From: Aeromonas caviae
GTDB lineage: Bacteria; Pseudomonadota; Gammaproteobacteria; Enterobacterales; Aeromonadaceae
Direction of reading: 5' to 3'
Length of the DNA: 32,978 nt
Assembly: GCF_000819785.1 (NCBI RefSeq)
Contig: NZ_CDBK01000084.1
Span: forward strand, 1 to 32,978
The notes beneath the pieces are model-generated. The model was not told the origin of the DNA. It searched no databases and worked only from the letters and a program-made list of their open reading frames with translations. Positions 1 through 8,408 of this stretch are shown here, piece after piece. Each line of letters begins with the position of its first letter. The first letter of the stretch is position 1. The position numbers and the translations under genes were made by a program.

Positions 1-20
1 TACTGGTACTGGTACTGGTA
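1..20. repeat. Short hexamer tandem repeat at window edge
   Basis: The hexamer TACTGG is repeated just over three times at the extreme left end. On the minus strand it encodes alternating Thr-Ser at the end of the dehydrogenase fragment. The homologous enzymes have no such run as far as I recall, so it may be a small repeat expansion or an assembly-end artefact. The array continues to the window edge and its full length cannot be seen. Confidence 0.6.
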
Positions 21-148
21 AAAGCAGCATCCAGAGGCCCGACAAACGAAACAATCTTGGCGCCGGGCTTGAGTATGCTGATAGATCTCTCGATCTCGTC
101 ACCTCTGAGGGTGCCCAATACCATGTCGTAGTCGCGCAATGTTTTCAT
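1..148 (-). pseudogene. Fragment of zinc-type alcohol dehydrogenase / NADPH:quinone reductase (MDR family)
   Basis: The minus strand is open from an ATG at 148 to the window edge. It encodes a segment containing LRDYDMVLGTLRGDEIERS followed by ILKPGAKIVSFVGPLD. This matches the cofactor-domain region of medium-chain dehydrogenase/reductase proteins, where the cofactor-binding fold is followed by a GAKIVS..GPLD strand-turn. The N-terminal GroES-like domain that should lie upstream is absent: the preceding sequence belongs to an outer-membrane efflux gene in another frame. The fragment is therefore an internal piece created by recombination near position 150. Its 3' part lies outside the window. 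The family call rests on recognised residue patterns only. Confidence 0.6.
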
Positions 149-1115
149 TCGGATAGTATGCGGCCATCGCCGAGTCAACCCTGGCATTGGACGCTGCCAG
201 ATGACGCTCAGCGATGATGAGGCCGGGCCGGCGAGTCAGTAATTCACCCGGCGTCCCCATGCCGATAGTGGCCGGCGTCGACGGGATCGGCACAGGCGTG
301 GCCAGCTCTGTCCTATGGGTTCCAGGAGGAGTGCCCAGCATGACGTCCAGAGCGTCCATACTGGTCTCCAGACCGGATTCAAGAACGGGAACTGCGGCCT
401 GATATTGGGCGAGCGAAGCTTGAAGCTGCTGCACTTGGCGCTCTGCGGCCAATCCCTGGGTGTAGAGGAGCTGGGTCAGCTTCAGCATTTGTTGCTGCAC
501 CGCTACCTGTTGCCGGGCTATGTCTAATCGGGATTGGATGACGCGAATATTGACGTACATTTTTGGGGTTTGTACGGCAACCGCCAGTCGGGTTGCCGCG
601 ATTCCCGCCGAGGTGGCCTGATACTCAGCCAGCGCGGCTTCCCGATCTCGGCGCAGACCGCCAAACAGATCGAGTTCCTAGCTCGCGTTCAGGTTGGCTT
701 CGTAACTGTTGCCATGGCGGTCAAAGCCGGGAGATGAATTCAACACCTGACCCAGTGGTATTTCCACGGATTGATAGGCGCGAGCCGCTTGTCCGGAGAG
801 GTTTCCCACCGGCAGCAAGGCTACATCTACCGCACCAAGTCCGGCTTGAGCCTGCGTGACGCGGGCTCTAGCTTGGGCCAGGTCAAGATTTTGCTGCAAC
901 GCCAGAGTGATGTAGCAAGTCAGCTGCAGGTCACCAAATTGCACCCACCATACTTGGAGATTGACATGATTACGGGTTTCCTGAACCTCCAGGGAGGATG
1001 GCCCCATAACGTGTTTCGGAGTGGAAAATTCTGATGGTGTGTAGTCAGGCCCAAATGCGCAACCAGCCAGCAAGCTGGTGATGGCCAACATCATGGATGC
1101 GGATTTTTGACCCAT
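99..1115 (-). pseudogene. Outer-membrane efflux lipoprotein (NodT/OprM/TolC-type), interrupted by amber codon and 3' truncated
   Basis: One reading frame spans 1115 to 99. It starts at ATG 1115 with a lipoprotein signal ending in a lipobox (LLAGC), so the mature protein would be lipid-anchored in the outer membrane as the exit duct of a tripartite pump. At 680-678 a TAG stop replaces the Trp of the conserved SWELDLFGG motif. Beyond it the frame continues uninterrupted through the second half, including the RPGLIIAERHLAASNARVDSA helix pattern. Homology ends at about AAYYP (near 150), where the frame runs into unrelated dehydrogenase sequence and stops at 101-99. The C-terminal third of a normal protein of about 470 residues is missing. 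It is divergent from tetR and next to the pump operon, so it was probably that pump's own outer-membrane factor. As it stands it is almost certainly inactive, and the pump would need another TolC-like protein. Confidence 0.8.
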
Positions 1116-1138
1116 ATTCTTATCCAAGATTGACAACG

Positions 1139-1164
1139 AGTAACGATGTTACAGTTTGGTCACT
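1139..1164. promoter_or_regulatory. Operator 1 of the TetR repressor (divergent promoter region)
   Basis: AGTAACGA, 10 bp, then TGGTCACT make a 26-bp imperfect inverted repeat. Its right half is identical to that of the perfect 26-bp repeat at 1858-1883, and the spacing is the same. It lies inside a larger arm repeat, ACAACGAGT (1133-1141) with ACTCGTTGT (1162-1170). It falls between the predicted -35 and -10 of the outer-membrane gene and touches the -35 of tetR, as expected for an autoregulating TetR protein. Assignment to this regulator is inferred from position and from the second copy. Confidence 0.7.
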
Positions 1165-1173
1165 CGTTGTTAA
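1146..1173 (-). promoter_or_regulatory. Putative sigma70 promoter of the outer-membrane efflux gene
   Basis: On the minus strand TTAACA (1173-1168) and TAACAT (1151-1146) are separated by 16 bp, which places transcription start near 1139, about 24 bp before the ATG at 1115. Operator 1 overlaps the spacer and the -10. The -10 is a moderate match only. Confidence 0.4.
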
Positions 1174-1185
1174 TCTAGCTATGAC
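1156..1185 (+). promoter_or_regulatory. Putative sigma70 promoter of tetR
   Basis: TTGGTC (1156-1161) and TATGAC (1180-1185) are 18 bp apart. The -35 coincides with the right half of operator 1, consistent with autorepression. Both hexamers are imperfect. Confidence 0.35.
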
Positions 1186-1229
1186 GCAGTAAAATCCCAA
1201 AATCTAATGTCTAGACGTCCGGGAGAAAA

Positions 1230-1850
1230 ATGATGAGTGAAGAAAGCGACAGCCAGGTCGTGAGTCGGGGCCCAGTCGATCACGAGGTGCGTGACCAAAT
1301 TGTACATGCCGCCACCGAGCACTTCAGCCGCTACGGCTACGGCAAAACCACCGTCTCAGATTTGGCCAAATCAATCGGCTTTTCAAAAGCCTACATCTAT
1401 AAGTTTTTCCCCTCCAAGCAAGCGATTGGCGAGAGTATTTGTAGCAATTGCCTGAATGGCATTGAGGCCGATGTACGCAGGGCCATTGAAGCCGTTGATC
1501 AGCCGCCGGAGAAGTTGCGCCGTCTGTTTAAAGAGCTTGCCCAGGCCAGTTTCCGTCTGTTCTCGGGTGATCAAAAGCTCTACGAAATTGCCGCCTCGGC
1601 GGCTGCCGAGCGCTGGCAGGCCACCATGAACTATGAGCAGAACATCAAGGCGCTACTGCAACAGATCCTCCAGGAAGGGCGTCAAAGCGGTGACTTTGAG
1701 CGAAAAACCCCCCTAGACGAAATAACGACGGCTATTTACCTCGTCATTCGGCCTTATTTGAACCCCCTTATCCTGCAACACAATTTCGATACCATTGACG
1801 AGGCTCCGATCCAACTCGCTAATCTGGTTCTGCGCAGCCTTGCACCGTAA
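1230..1850 (+). CDS. TetR/AcrR-family transcriptional repressor of the efflux locus
   Basis: A 206-residue protein of normal TetR length. Residues about 18-62 form the N-terminal DNA-binding domain: an opening helix (IVHAATEHFSRYGYGKTTV) and the helix-turn-helix with DLAKSIGFSKAYIYKFFPSK. The remainder is an all-helical ligand-binding and dimerisation domain. The start is ATG 1230 or the adjacent ATG at 1233, both served by the GGGAG upstream. The gene sits between a divergent outer-membrane efflux gene and a downstream pump operon, and both intergenic spaces carry the same 26-bp inverted repeat. It is therefore very likely a local repressor that releases DNA when it binds a pump substrate. 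The inducer cannot be deduced from sequence. Confidence 0.9.
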   Translation: MMSEESDSQVVSRGPVDHEVRDQIVHAATEHFSRYGYGKTTVSDLAKSIGFSKAYIYKFFPSKQAIGESICSNCLNGIEADVRRAIEAVDQPPEKLRRLFKELAQASFRLFSGDQKLYEIAASAAAERWQATMNYEQNIKALLQQILQEGRQSGDFERKTPLDEITTAIYLVIRPYLNPLILQHNFDTIDEAPIQLANLVLRSLAP

Positions 1851-1857
1851 AACCACC

Positions 1858-1883
1858 AGTGACCATTGACGAATTTGGTCACT
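1858..1883. promoter_or_regulatory. Operator 2 of the TetR repressor (pump operon)
   Basis: AGTGACCA (1858-1865), 10 bp, TGGTCACT (1876-1883) is a perfect 8+8 inverted repeat, 26 bp overall. It matches operator 1 in sequence and spacing. It overlaps the -35 and spacer of the promoter at 1866-1894, so bound repressor would block RNA polymerase. Confidence 0.75.
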
Positions 1884-1894
1884 AGAGCAATAAT
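1866..1894 (+). promoter_or_regulatory. Putative sigma70 promoter of the RND pump operon
   Basis: TTGACG (1866-1871), 17 bp, AATAAT (1889-1894). The right half of operator 2 lies in the spacer. Start is predicted near 1901, about 28 bp before the ATG at 1929. Confidence 0.55.
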
Positions 1895-1928
1895 GGCCTC
1901 CTGAATACTACTTCATAGGGGCTTAGGT

Positions 1929-3044
1929 ATGTCGCGTCACCGCATACTTTCAATGGCAGTTGTCACTGCGTTATCACTGGTCTTAACTGCTTGCAGCGAA
2001 GAAAAACCATCCGATCCACGCCTTCAGCCACTCTTGGTTCGCACAATCCGGGCCATGGATGTCGGGAACGAGTCACGCGCTTTCTCTGGGGTGGTGGCGG
2101 CTCGCGTGGAGAGTGACTTGGGGTTCCGTGTCTCGGGCAAGGTGCTGGAGCGTTTCGTGGATGTGGGGCAAACCGTGACACGGGGCCAACTGCTGATGCG
2201 CATTGACCCGGTGGATCTACAACTTGCGGCCCATGCCCAACAGGAGTCTGTTGTGGCGGCTAAAGCGCGAGTCAAACAAGCAACAGAAGAGGAGGCTCGT
2301 TACAGGAGGTTACGCGGAACCGGGGCTATATCCGTGTCAGCGTATGACCAGGTCAAGGCGGAAGCAGATACGGCCAAAGCTCAACTGCGCGCCGCCCAAG
2401 CGCAAGCGGAAGTCGCACGCAATGCAACCCGGTATGCAGATTTGCTGGCCGATGCGGACGGGACTGTCCTGGCCACTTTGGCCGAGCCAGGGCAAGTGGT
2501 GAATAGTGGGCAAATCGTGGTCCGCGTGGCTCATGCCGGGGCTCGTGAGGCGGTGATTCAATTGCCGGAAACCTTGCGCCCCGCACTGGGATCTCGAGGA
2601 CTAGCAACACGGTTTGGCCGGCAAGATGAGGGCTCGATGGCGACGCTTCGTCAGCTGGCGGATGCCGCAGATCCTACGACGCGCACCTATGAAGCCCGAT
2701 ATGTACTGACCGGCAGCCTGCAAGATGCCCCCTTCGGGGCCACGGTGACCCTTCACCTCGCCGATGAACGAGTAGGCGCACCAAGAGGCGTGCAGGTGCC
2801 TATCGGGGCTCTATTTGATGCTGGCAAGGGACCTGGGGTCTGGGTTCTACAGGGCGAGCCGGCCACTGTGGCCTGGCGTCCGGTCACCCTCCTCCAGCTT
2901 GATGATGATTCTGCCCGAGTGACTGGCCAAATCCAGCGCGAGGATCTGATCGTGGCACTCGGAGCCCACTTGCTGCATGAAGGAGCGCAGGTCCGAGTCG
3001 CAGCGCCAGTCTCTACCGTCGCCGCAGCGGGGGGCCAACCATGA
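1929..3044 (+). CDS. RND efflux periplasmic adaptor (membrane fusion protein), lipoprotein
   Basis: A 371-residue adaptor that would bridge the inner-membrane pump and an outer-membrane duct. The N-terminus has a lipoprotein signal with the lipobox ending at Cys22 (LVLTAC), so it is probably anchored by lipid in the inner membrane. Next come the first half of the lipoyl domain (LGFRVSGKVLERFVDVGQTV), a long alpha-helical hairpin rich in Ala, Gln and Glu (about residues 95-170), the second lipoyl half (ADGTVLATLAEPGQVV) and a beta-barrel region. The TGA stop overlaps the ATG of the pump by 4 bp, so the two are translationally coupled. It belongs to the HlyD/AcrA superfamily; substrate range is unknown. 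Confidence 0.9.
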   Translation: MSRHRILSMAVVTALSLVLTACSEEKPSDPRLQPLLVRTIRAMDVGNESRAFSGVVAARVESDLGFRVSGKVLERFVDVGQTVTRGQLLMRIDPVDLQLAAHAQQESVVAAKARVKQATEEEARYRRLRGTGAISVSAYDQVKAEADTAKAQLRAAQAQAEVARNATRYADLLADADGTVLATLAEPGQVVNSGQIVVRVAHAGAREAVIQLPETLRPALGSRGLATRFGRQDEGSMATLRQLADAADPTTRTYEARYVLTGSLQDAPFGATVTLHLADERVGAPRGVQVPIGALFDAGKGPGVWVLQGEPATVAWRPVTLLQLDDDSARVTGQIQREDLIVALGAHLLHEGAQVRVAAPVSTVAAAGGQP

Positions 3045-6000
3045 GCCAGCATCGTTTCAACCTGTCGGCACTCGCGGTGCGTGAACGCGCCATTACCTTG
3101 TTTCTGATCCTCCTGATCTCGTTGGGCGGGGTTCTGTCGTTCTTCCAGTTAGGGCGTGCGGAAGACCCGCCGTTCACCATAAAACAGATGACCATAGTCA
3201 CCGCCTGGCCGGGCGCGACCGCGCAGGAGATGCAGGATCAGGTTGCCGAGCCGTTGGAGAAGCGCATGCAGGAGCTGCGCTGGTACGACCGCACCGAAAC
3301 CTTCACCCGTCCGGGCCTCGCCTTCACGCTAGTTTCCTTGCTCGACAGTGCACCACCGTCCGAGGTGCAGGAGGAGTTCTACCAGGCGCGCAAGAAGATA
3401 AGCGACGAGGCTAGGAAACTGCCTGCCGGCGTGATTGGGCCAATGGTCAACGACGAATATGCGGATGTGACCTTTGCGCTCTTTGCCCTCAAGGCAAAGG
3501 GGGAGTCGCAGCGACTGCTGGTGCGTGATGCAGAAGCGTTGCGCCAGCAACTGCTGCACGTGGCTGGTGTCAAGAAGGTCAACATCATCGGCGAGCAGCC
3601 AGAGCGCATCTTTGTCTCCTTCTCCCACGAGCGTCTGGCCACGCTGGGTGTGGCGCCGCAGGAGATCTTTGCCGCGCTCAACAGCCAGAACGTGTTGACT
3701 CCAGCTGGCTCGATCGAAACTAATGGGCCACAGGTCTTCGTACGCGTTGACGGCGCCTTCGACACGCTGGATAAGATCCGTCAGACCCCGATCGTGGCCC
3801 AGGGACGCACGCTCAAGTTGTCAGATGTGGCGAGCGTCGAGCGCGGTTATGAAGATCCGGCCACCTTCCTGGTTCGTAACGGCGGCGAACCGGCGCTGTT
3901 ACTCGGCGTCGTGATGCGCGACGACTGGAACGGGCTCAATCTGGGCAAGGCGCTGGAGGCCGAAGTCACCCGTATCAACGCCGAACTGCCACTAGGCATG
4001 ACGCTGACAAAGGTGACTGACCAGGCCGTCAATATCAGCTCGGCGGTCGACGAGTTCATGATCAAGTTCTTTGTCGCCCTGCTCGTGGTTATGGTGGTCT
4101 GTTTTGTCAGCATGGGTTGGCGCGTCGGTGTCGTGGTTGCCGCCGCCGTGCCGCTGACACTGGCCGTCGTCTTTGCGGTAATGCTGGCAAGTGGCAAGAA
4201 TTTCGACCGCATCACCCTGGGGTCGCTGATCCTGGCACTCGGTCTGTTGGTGGACGACGCCATCATCGCCATCGAAATGATGGTGGTGAAGATGGAAGAG
4301 GGCTATGACCGTATCGCGGCCTCGGCCTATGCCTGGAGCCATACCGCAGCCCCCATGCTGTCGGGCACTCTGGTCACGGCGGTCGGCTTCATGCCCAACG
4401 GCTTTGCCCGCTCCACGGCCGGGGAGTACACCAGCAACATGTTCTGGATCGTGGGCATAGCGCTCATCGCCTCCTGGGTGGTCGCCGTGGTGTTCACCCC
4501 CTACCTCGGTGTCAAGCTGTTGCCCGACCTCAAGAGGGTCGAAGGGGGGCATGAAGCCATCTACGACACGCCACGCTACAACCGCTTTCGTCGATTGCTG
4601 GGGCGCGTCATTACCCGCAAGTGGCTCGTCGCCGGTACCGTGATCGTGCTGTTCGTGATGTCGGTGCTCGGCATGGCGGTGGTCAAAAAACAGTTCTTCC
4701 CGATCTCGGATCGGCCAGAAGTCTTGGTGGAGGTGCAGATGCCCTATGGCACCTCGATCGAGCAAACCAGCGCCGCAGCGCAGAAGGTCGAAGCCTGGCT
4801 GGCCCAACAAGCAGAAGCCAGGATCGTCACCGCCTACGTCGGCCAGGGTGCGCCCCGCTTCTTCCTGGCGATGTCCCCCGAACTGCCTGATCCTTCGTTT
4901 GCCAAAATAGTGGTGCTCACAGACAACGATCAGGAGCGGGAAACGCTCAAGTCCAGATTGCGTCAGGCCATCGCCGATGGTCTGGCACCCGAGGCTCGGG
5001 TACGTGTTACCCAGATCGTGTTCGGACCGCCTTCGCCCTTCCCGGTCGCCTACCGCGTCATGGGGCCGGATCCGCAGCAGCTGCGCAAGATTGCTGCCGA
5101 AGTCGAGACCATCATGCAGGCCAGCCCTATGATGCGCACCGTCAATTCAGACTGGGGGCCGCGCGTTCCGACCCTGCATTTTACCCTCGACCAGGACCGG
5201 CTTCACGCTCTGGGTCTGAGCTCCAGCTCGGTCGCCTTGCAGTTGCAGTTTCTGCTAAGCGGGGCACCGCTGACGGAGGTGCGTGAGGATATCCGCTCGG
5301 TGCAAGTTGTGGGCCGGGCGGCTGGCACCATCCGTCTTGATCCTGCCCAGATCGCGGGTTTCTCACTGGTCGGATCCAGTGGGCAGCGTATCCCGTTGTC
5401 ACAGGTGGGGCAGGTCGAGGTGCGCATGGAAGACCCTATCCTGCGCCGGCGGGATCGCACGCCGACGATCACGGTACGCGGTGACATTGCCGATGGTTTG
5501 CAGCCACCGGATGTGTCGGCGCTGATGACTCAGCAACTGCAGACCATCATGAATCAGCTGCCCAGTGGCTATAGCATCGTGGAGGCGGGATCCATCGAAG
5601 AGTCCGGCAAGGCGACGGTGGCCATGCTACCGATCTTCCCCATCATGCTGGCCATTACCCTGCTCATCATCATCCTGCAGGTGCGCTCGATGGCCGCTAT
5701 GGTCATGGTCTTCCTGACCAGTCCGCTGGGGTTGATCGGTGTGGTGCCGACGCTGCTGCTGTTTCAGCAGCCCTTCGGCATCAATGCGCTGGTCGGTTTG
5801 ATTGCCTTGTCGGGCATATTGATGCGCAACACGCTGATCCTGATCGGCCAGATCCGTGAAAACGAACAAGCCGGGCTGGATCCTTTCCGTGCGCTGGTCG
5901 AAGCGACGGTGCAGCGTGCGCGCCCGGTGATCCTGACAGCACTGGCGGCGATCCTGGCCTTCATTCCGCTGACCCATTCGGTGTTCTGGGGAACGCTAGC

Positions 6001-6103
6001 CTACACCCTGATTGGCGGCACCCTGGCCGGGACTATCCTGACGCTGGTGTTCCTGCCTGCCATGTATTCCATCTGGTTCAGAATCAAACCAGTACGGAGC
6101 TGA
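3041..6103 (+). CDS. RND-family multidrug efflux permease (AcrB-like)
   Basis: A 1020-residue inner-membrane pump of the hydrophobe/amphiphile RND class, of usual length. It opens with a transmembrane helix (about 16-36) and a large periplasmic loop, followed by a helix bundle. In the fourth helix two adjacent Asp (405 and 406, in LALGLLVDDAIIAIEMM) match the proton-relay pair of AcrB. A second periplasmic loop and a closing helix bundle from about residue 855 complete the internal duplication. The conserved N-terminal ...AEDPPFTIKQMTI... segment is typical of pumps outside the classical AcrB/MexB group. It is coupled to the adaptor gene by a 4-bp overlap and followed after 38 bp by a dehydrogenase gene in the same direction. 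No frameshift is seen. Confidence 0.93.
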   Translation: MSQHRFNLSALAVRERAITLFLILLISLGGVLSFFQLGRAEDPPFTIKQMTIVTAWPGATAQEMQDQVAEPLEKRMQELRWYDRTETFTRPGLAFTLVSLLDSAPPSEVQEEFYQARKKISDEARKLPAGVIGPMVNDEYADVTFALFALKAKGESQRLLVRDAEALRQQLLHVAGVKKVNIIGEQPERIFVSFSHERLATLGVAPQEIFAALNSQNVLTPAGSIETNGPQVFVRVDGAFDTLDKIRQTPIVAQGRTLKLSDVASVERGYEDPATFLVRNGGEPALLLGVVMRDDWNGLNLGKALEAEVTRINAELPLGMTLTKVTDQAVNISSAVDEFMIKFFVALLVVMVVCFVSMGWRVGVVVAAAVPLTLAVVFAVMLASGKNFDRITLGSLILALGLLVDDAIIAIEMMVVKMEEGYDRIAASAYAWSHTAAPMLSGTLVTAVGFMPNGFARSTAGEYTSNMFWIVGIALIASWVVAVVFTPYLGVKLLPDLKRVEGGHEAIYDTPRYNRFRRLLGRVITRKWLVAGTVIVLFVMSVLGMAVVKKQFFPISDRPEVLVEVQMPYGTSIEQTSAAAQKVEAWLAQQAEARIVTAYVGQGAPRFFLAMSPELPDPSFAKIVVLTDNDQERETLKSRLRQAIADGLAPEARVRVTQIVFGPPSPFPVAYRVMGPDPQQLRKIAAEVETIMQASPMMRTVNSDWGPRVPTLHFTLDQDRLHALGLSSSSVALQLQFLLSGAPLTEVREDIRSVQVVGRAAGTIRLDPAQIAGFSLVGSSGQRIPLSQVGQVEVRMEDPILRRRDRTPTITVRGDIADGLQPPDVSALMTQQLQTIMNQLPSGYSIVEAGSIEESGKATVAMLPIFPIMLAITLLIIILQVRSMAAMVMVFLTSPLGLIGVVPTLLLFQQPFGINALVGLIALSGILMRNTLILIGQIRENEQAGLDPFRALVEATVQRARPVILTALAAILAFIPLTHSVFWGTLAYTLIGGTLAGTILTLVFLPAMYSIWFRIKPVRS

Positions 6104-6141
6104 TTCTGCTCACTTCACTCACCATCACCAAAGGAACTGCC

Positions 6142-6948
6142 ATGTCTCATTCCCATGTCGTTGTCATTACCGGCGTCTCTTCAGGCATCGGCCGTATCAG
6201 CGCGATGAAGTTTGCCGAGCAGGGGTGCCGGGTCTTCGGCACGGTGCGCAATATGGCAACGGCCAACCTCATCGCCGGTGTTGAACTCATCGAGATGGAT
6301 ATTCGTGACGAGGTGTCGGTCGAACGCGGTATCCAGACGATTATCGCGCAAGTTGGGCGTATCGATGTGCTTGTCAACAGCGCGGGCGTGACCCTGCTGG
6401 GGGCGACCGAAGAGACCTCGATCGCCGAAGCCCAGGCACTGTTCGATACCAATCTGTTTGGCCTGCTGCGCACCATCAAGGCGGTGCTGCCGCAGATGCG
6501 CACGCAGCGCTCCGGGCGCATCGTCAACATCAGCTCGGTGCTGGGATTTCTGCCGGCACCCTATATGGCGCTCTATTCGGCCTCCAAGCATGCCGTGGAA
6601 GGGCTCTCCGGGACGCTGGATCATGAGGTGCGGCCATTCGGCATCCGGGTGGCACTTGTCGAACCCTCTTTCACCCGAACCAACCTGGATCTCAATGCGC
6701 CTCAGACGGCCACCCAGATTGCCGACTACAGCAAGGATCTGGGCATCGTTTCCCAAGCCATCCAGAACAACGTCCAGAAAGCCCCCCAGCCCGATGGCGT
6801 AGCCAGGACGATTGTCGATGCCGCCCTCGGTCCCTGGAAGATGCGCCATACGCCCAAGGGGGAAGCCTCTCTTCTTCGGATACTCCGACGTTTCATGCCG
6901 ACAACTCTGTTGGATACCGGCATCCGGAAAACATTTGGATTGAAGTGA
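6142..6948 (+). CDS. Short-chain dehydrogenase/reductase (classical SDR)
   Basis: A 268-residue soluble NAD(P)-dependent oxidoreductase. It has the cofactor glycine motif TGVSSGIG (10-17), NSAG (79-82), Asn104, Ser131/132 and the catalytic YSASK (Tyr145, Lys149), so the active site is complete. An Arg36 shortly after the second beta strand would favour NADP(H), which is inference. The RBS AAGGA lies 6 bp before the ATG. It is 38 bp downstream of the pump and 48 bp upstream of a ketoacyl synthase, all in one direction, so it is probably in the same operon. The C-terminal region resembles broad-specificity SDRs acting on alcohols and aldehydes rather than FabG or FabI. Substrate unknown. Confidence 0.85.
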   Translation: MSHSHVVVITGVSSGIGRISAMKFAEQGCRVFGTVRNMATANLIAGVELIEMDIRDEVSVERGIQTIIAQVGRIDVLVNSAGVTLLGATEETSIAEAQALFDTNLFGLLRTIKAVLPQMRTQRSGRIVNISSVLGFLPAPYMALYSASKHAVEGLSGTLDHEVRPFGIRVALVEPSFTRTNLDLNAPQTATQIADYSKDLGIVSQAIQNNVQKAPQPDGVARTIVDAALGPWKMRHTPKGEASLLRILRRFMPTTLLDTGIRKTFGLK

Positions 6949-6996
6949 TCCCCCGGTAGGGCTTCATTCACTCTGTTTATTGAATCACGAGGTTTA

Positions 6997-8280
6997 ATGA
7001 TGAATAGCCAGAACAAGGTACGAATCGTGGTGACGGGCATAGGTATCGTCGGGCCATTGGGCGTCGGGGCCGAGATCACGTGGCGCCGGTTATTAGCCGG
7101 GCAATCCGGCATTCGCCAGCTTCCGGATGACCTGGTCGACGGAACGGGAACTGCGGTCGGCGGTCAAGTCCCTTCGCCAGAAGAAGATCCCGAAGCGGGT
7201 TACGACCCGGATCAGTTTATTCCGTCCAAGGAGCGCAAGAAAATGGATCGGTTCATCGAGTTTGCCCTGGTCGCCGCCCAGGAAGCGCTGACGCAGGCAA
7301 ACTGGCATCCTGTCCTGGAAGAGGAACAGGCGCGTACCGCGACCATCATAGCGACCGGTGTTGGCGGATTTGGCGCGATTGCGGAAGCAGTTCGCACCAC
7401 GGATTCTCGTGGGCCCCGTCGCCTGTCACCGTTCACGGCACCCTCCTTTTTGGCCAATATGGCGGCTGGACACGTCTCCATTGCCCATGGCTTCAAGGGG
7501 CCGCTGGGCGCACCGGTGACCGCGTGTGCAGCTGGGGTTCAGGCTATCGGTGATGCCGCCCGGTTGATTCGCAGTGGTGAGGCGGATGTCGCCGTATGCG
7601 GTGGTAGTGAGGCGACGCTCCATCAGGTCAGTCTGGGTTGTTTTGCCGCGGCGCGAGCCTTATCGACGGGGTTCAATGATCGGCCTCAGGAGGCATCACG
7701 GCCATTTGACAGTAACCGGGATGGGTTCGTCATGGCTGAAGGTGCGGGGCTGCTGGTGATCGAATCGCTCGAGCATGCTCTGGCAAGAGGCGCACAGCCG
7801 TTGGCCGAAATCGTCGGCTATGGCACCAGCGCCGATGCCTATCATTTGACCGCAGGCCCAGAAGATGGTGGTGGCGCCCAACGCGCCATGAGACAGGCAT
7901 TGCGCCAAGCTGGGATTACGCCAAATGATGTACAGCACATCAATGCTCATGCCACATCCACCCAGGTTGGCGACAAAGGGGAGCTTGCCGCCATCCGTGC
8001 TGTGTTTGGTGAAGGATCGCCAGTCGCCATCGCCTCGACCAAATCCAGCACCGGACATCTGCTCGGGGCCGCCGGAGGCATTGAGGCGATCTTTACGGTG
8101 TTGGCACTACGCGATCAGATAGTTCCACCGACACTAAACCTAGTCAACCCGGACCCGGCGGCCGAGGATCTGAATGTGGTGGGGCCAAGCGCTCGTCGCA
8201 TGCCGATGAAATATGCTCTGTCAAACGGCTTTGGCTTTGGTGGGGTGAATGCCAGCCTAGTATTGCATCGCTGGGAGTAA
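6997..8280 (+). CDS. 3-oxoacyl-ACP synthase II-like condensing enzyme (FabF family)
   Basis: A 427-residue thiolase-fold condensing enzyme, slightly longer than FabF (about 413). The catalytic Cys177 sits in PVTACAAGVQAIGDA. His318 is in NAHATSTQVGD, Lys349 and His354 are in TKSSTGHLLGAAGG, and the terminal GFGFGGVNASLVL loop is intact, so a complete Cys-His-His site is predicted. FabF enzymes elongate acyl-ACP with malonyl-ACP. The start is ATG 6997 or 7000 behind GAGG. There are no neighbouring fatty-acid genes (no acpP, fabD or fabG cluster); the gene follows an efflux pump and an SDR. It is thus a specialised paralogue, perhaps a resistant target copy or part of a small lipid-modifying pathway. 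That role is inference. Confidence 0.85.
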   Translation: MMNSQNKVRIVVTGIGIVGPLGVGAEITWRRLLAGQSGIRQLPDDLVDGTGTAVGGQVPSPEEDPEAGYDPDQFIPSKERKKMDRFIEFALVAAQEALTQANWHPVLEEEQARTATIIATGVGGFGAIAEAVRTTDSRGPRRLSPFTAPSFLANMAAGHVSIAHGFKGPLGAPVTACAAGVQAIGDAARLIRSGEADVAVCGGSEATLHQVSLGCFAAARALSTGFNDRPQEASRPFDSNRDGFVMAEGAGLLVIESLEHALARGAQPLAEIVGYGTSADAYHLTAGPEDGGGAQRAMRQALRQAGITPNDVQHINAHATSTQVGDKGELAAIRAVFGEGSPVAIASTKSSTGHLLGAAGGIEAIFTVLALRDQIVPPTLNLVNPDPAAEDLNVVGPSARRMPMKYALSNGFGFGGVNASLVLHRWE

Positions 8281-8297
8281 GCCCGTAACACCGCATT

Positions 8298-8408
8298 TTA
8301 GAAAAGTTGCGGCATAGGTACAGGGACTGTGTCACCTGACATGGGGCGCTTCAGCGCCTGTATGGAGATGATATCAACTGACAGTTGCCCACCAAAGGGA
8401 GTGGTCAT
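8298..8408 (-). pseudogene. Truncated N-terminus of an unidentified gene downstream of the frameshifted gene
   Basis: An ATG at 8408 overlaps the TGA of the preceding minus-strand reading frame in ATGA fashion, and the frame runs 36 codons (MTTPFGGQLSVDIISIQ...) to a TAA at 8300-8298, only 18 bp from the fabF stop. The tight overlap suggests it was the next gene of the same minus-strand operon, cut off when the efflux block was joined here. The product is not recognised. Confidence 0.4.
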
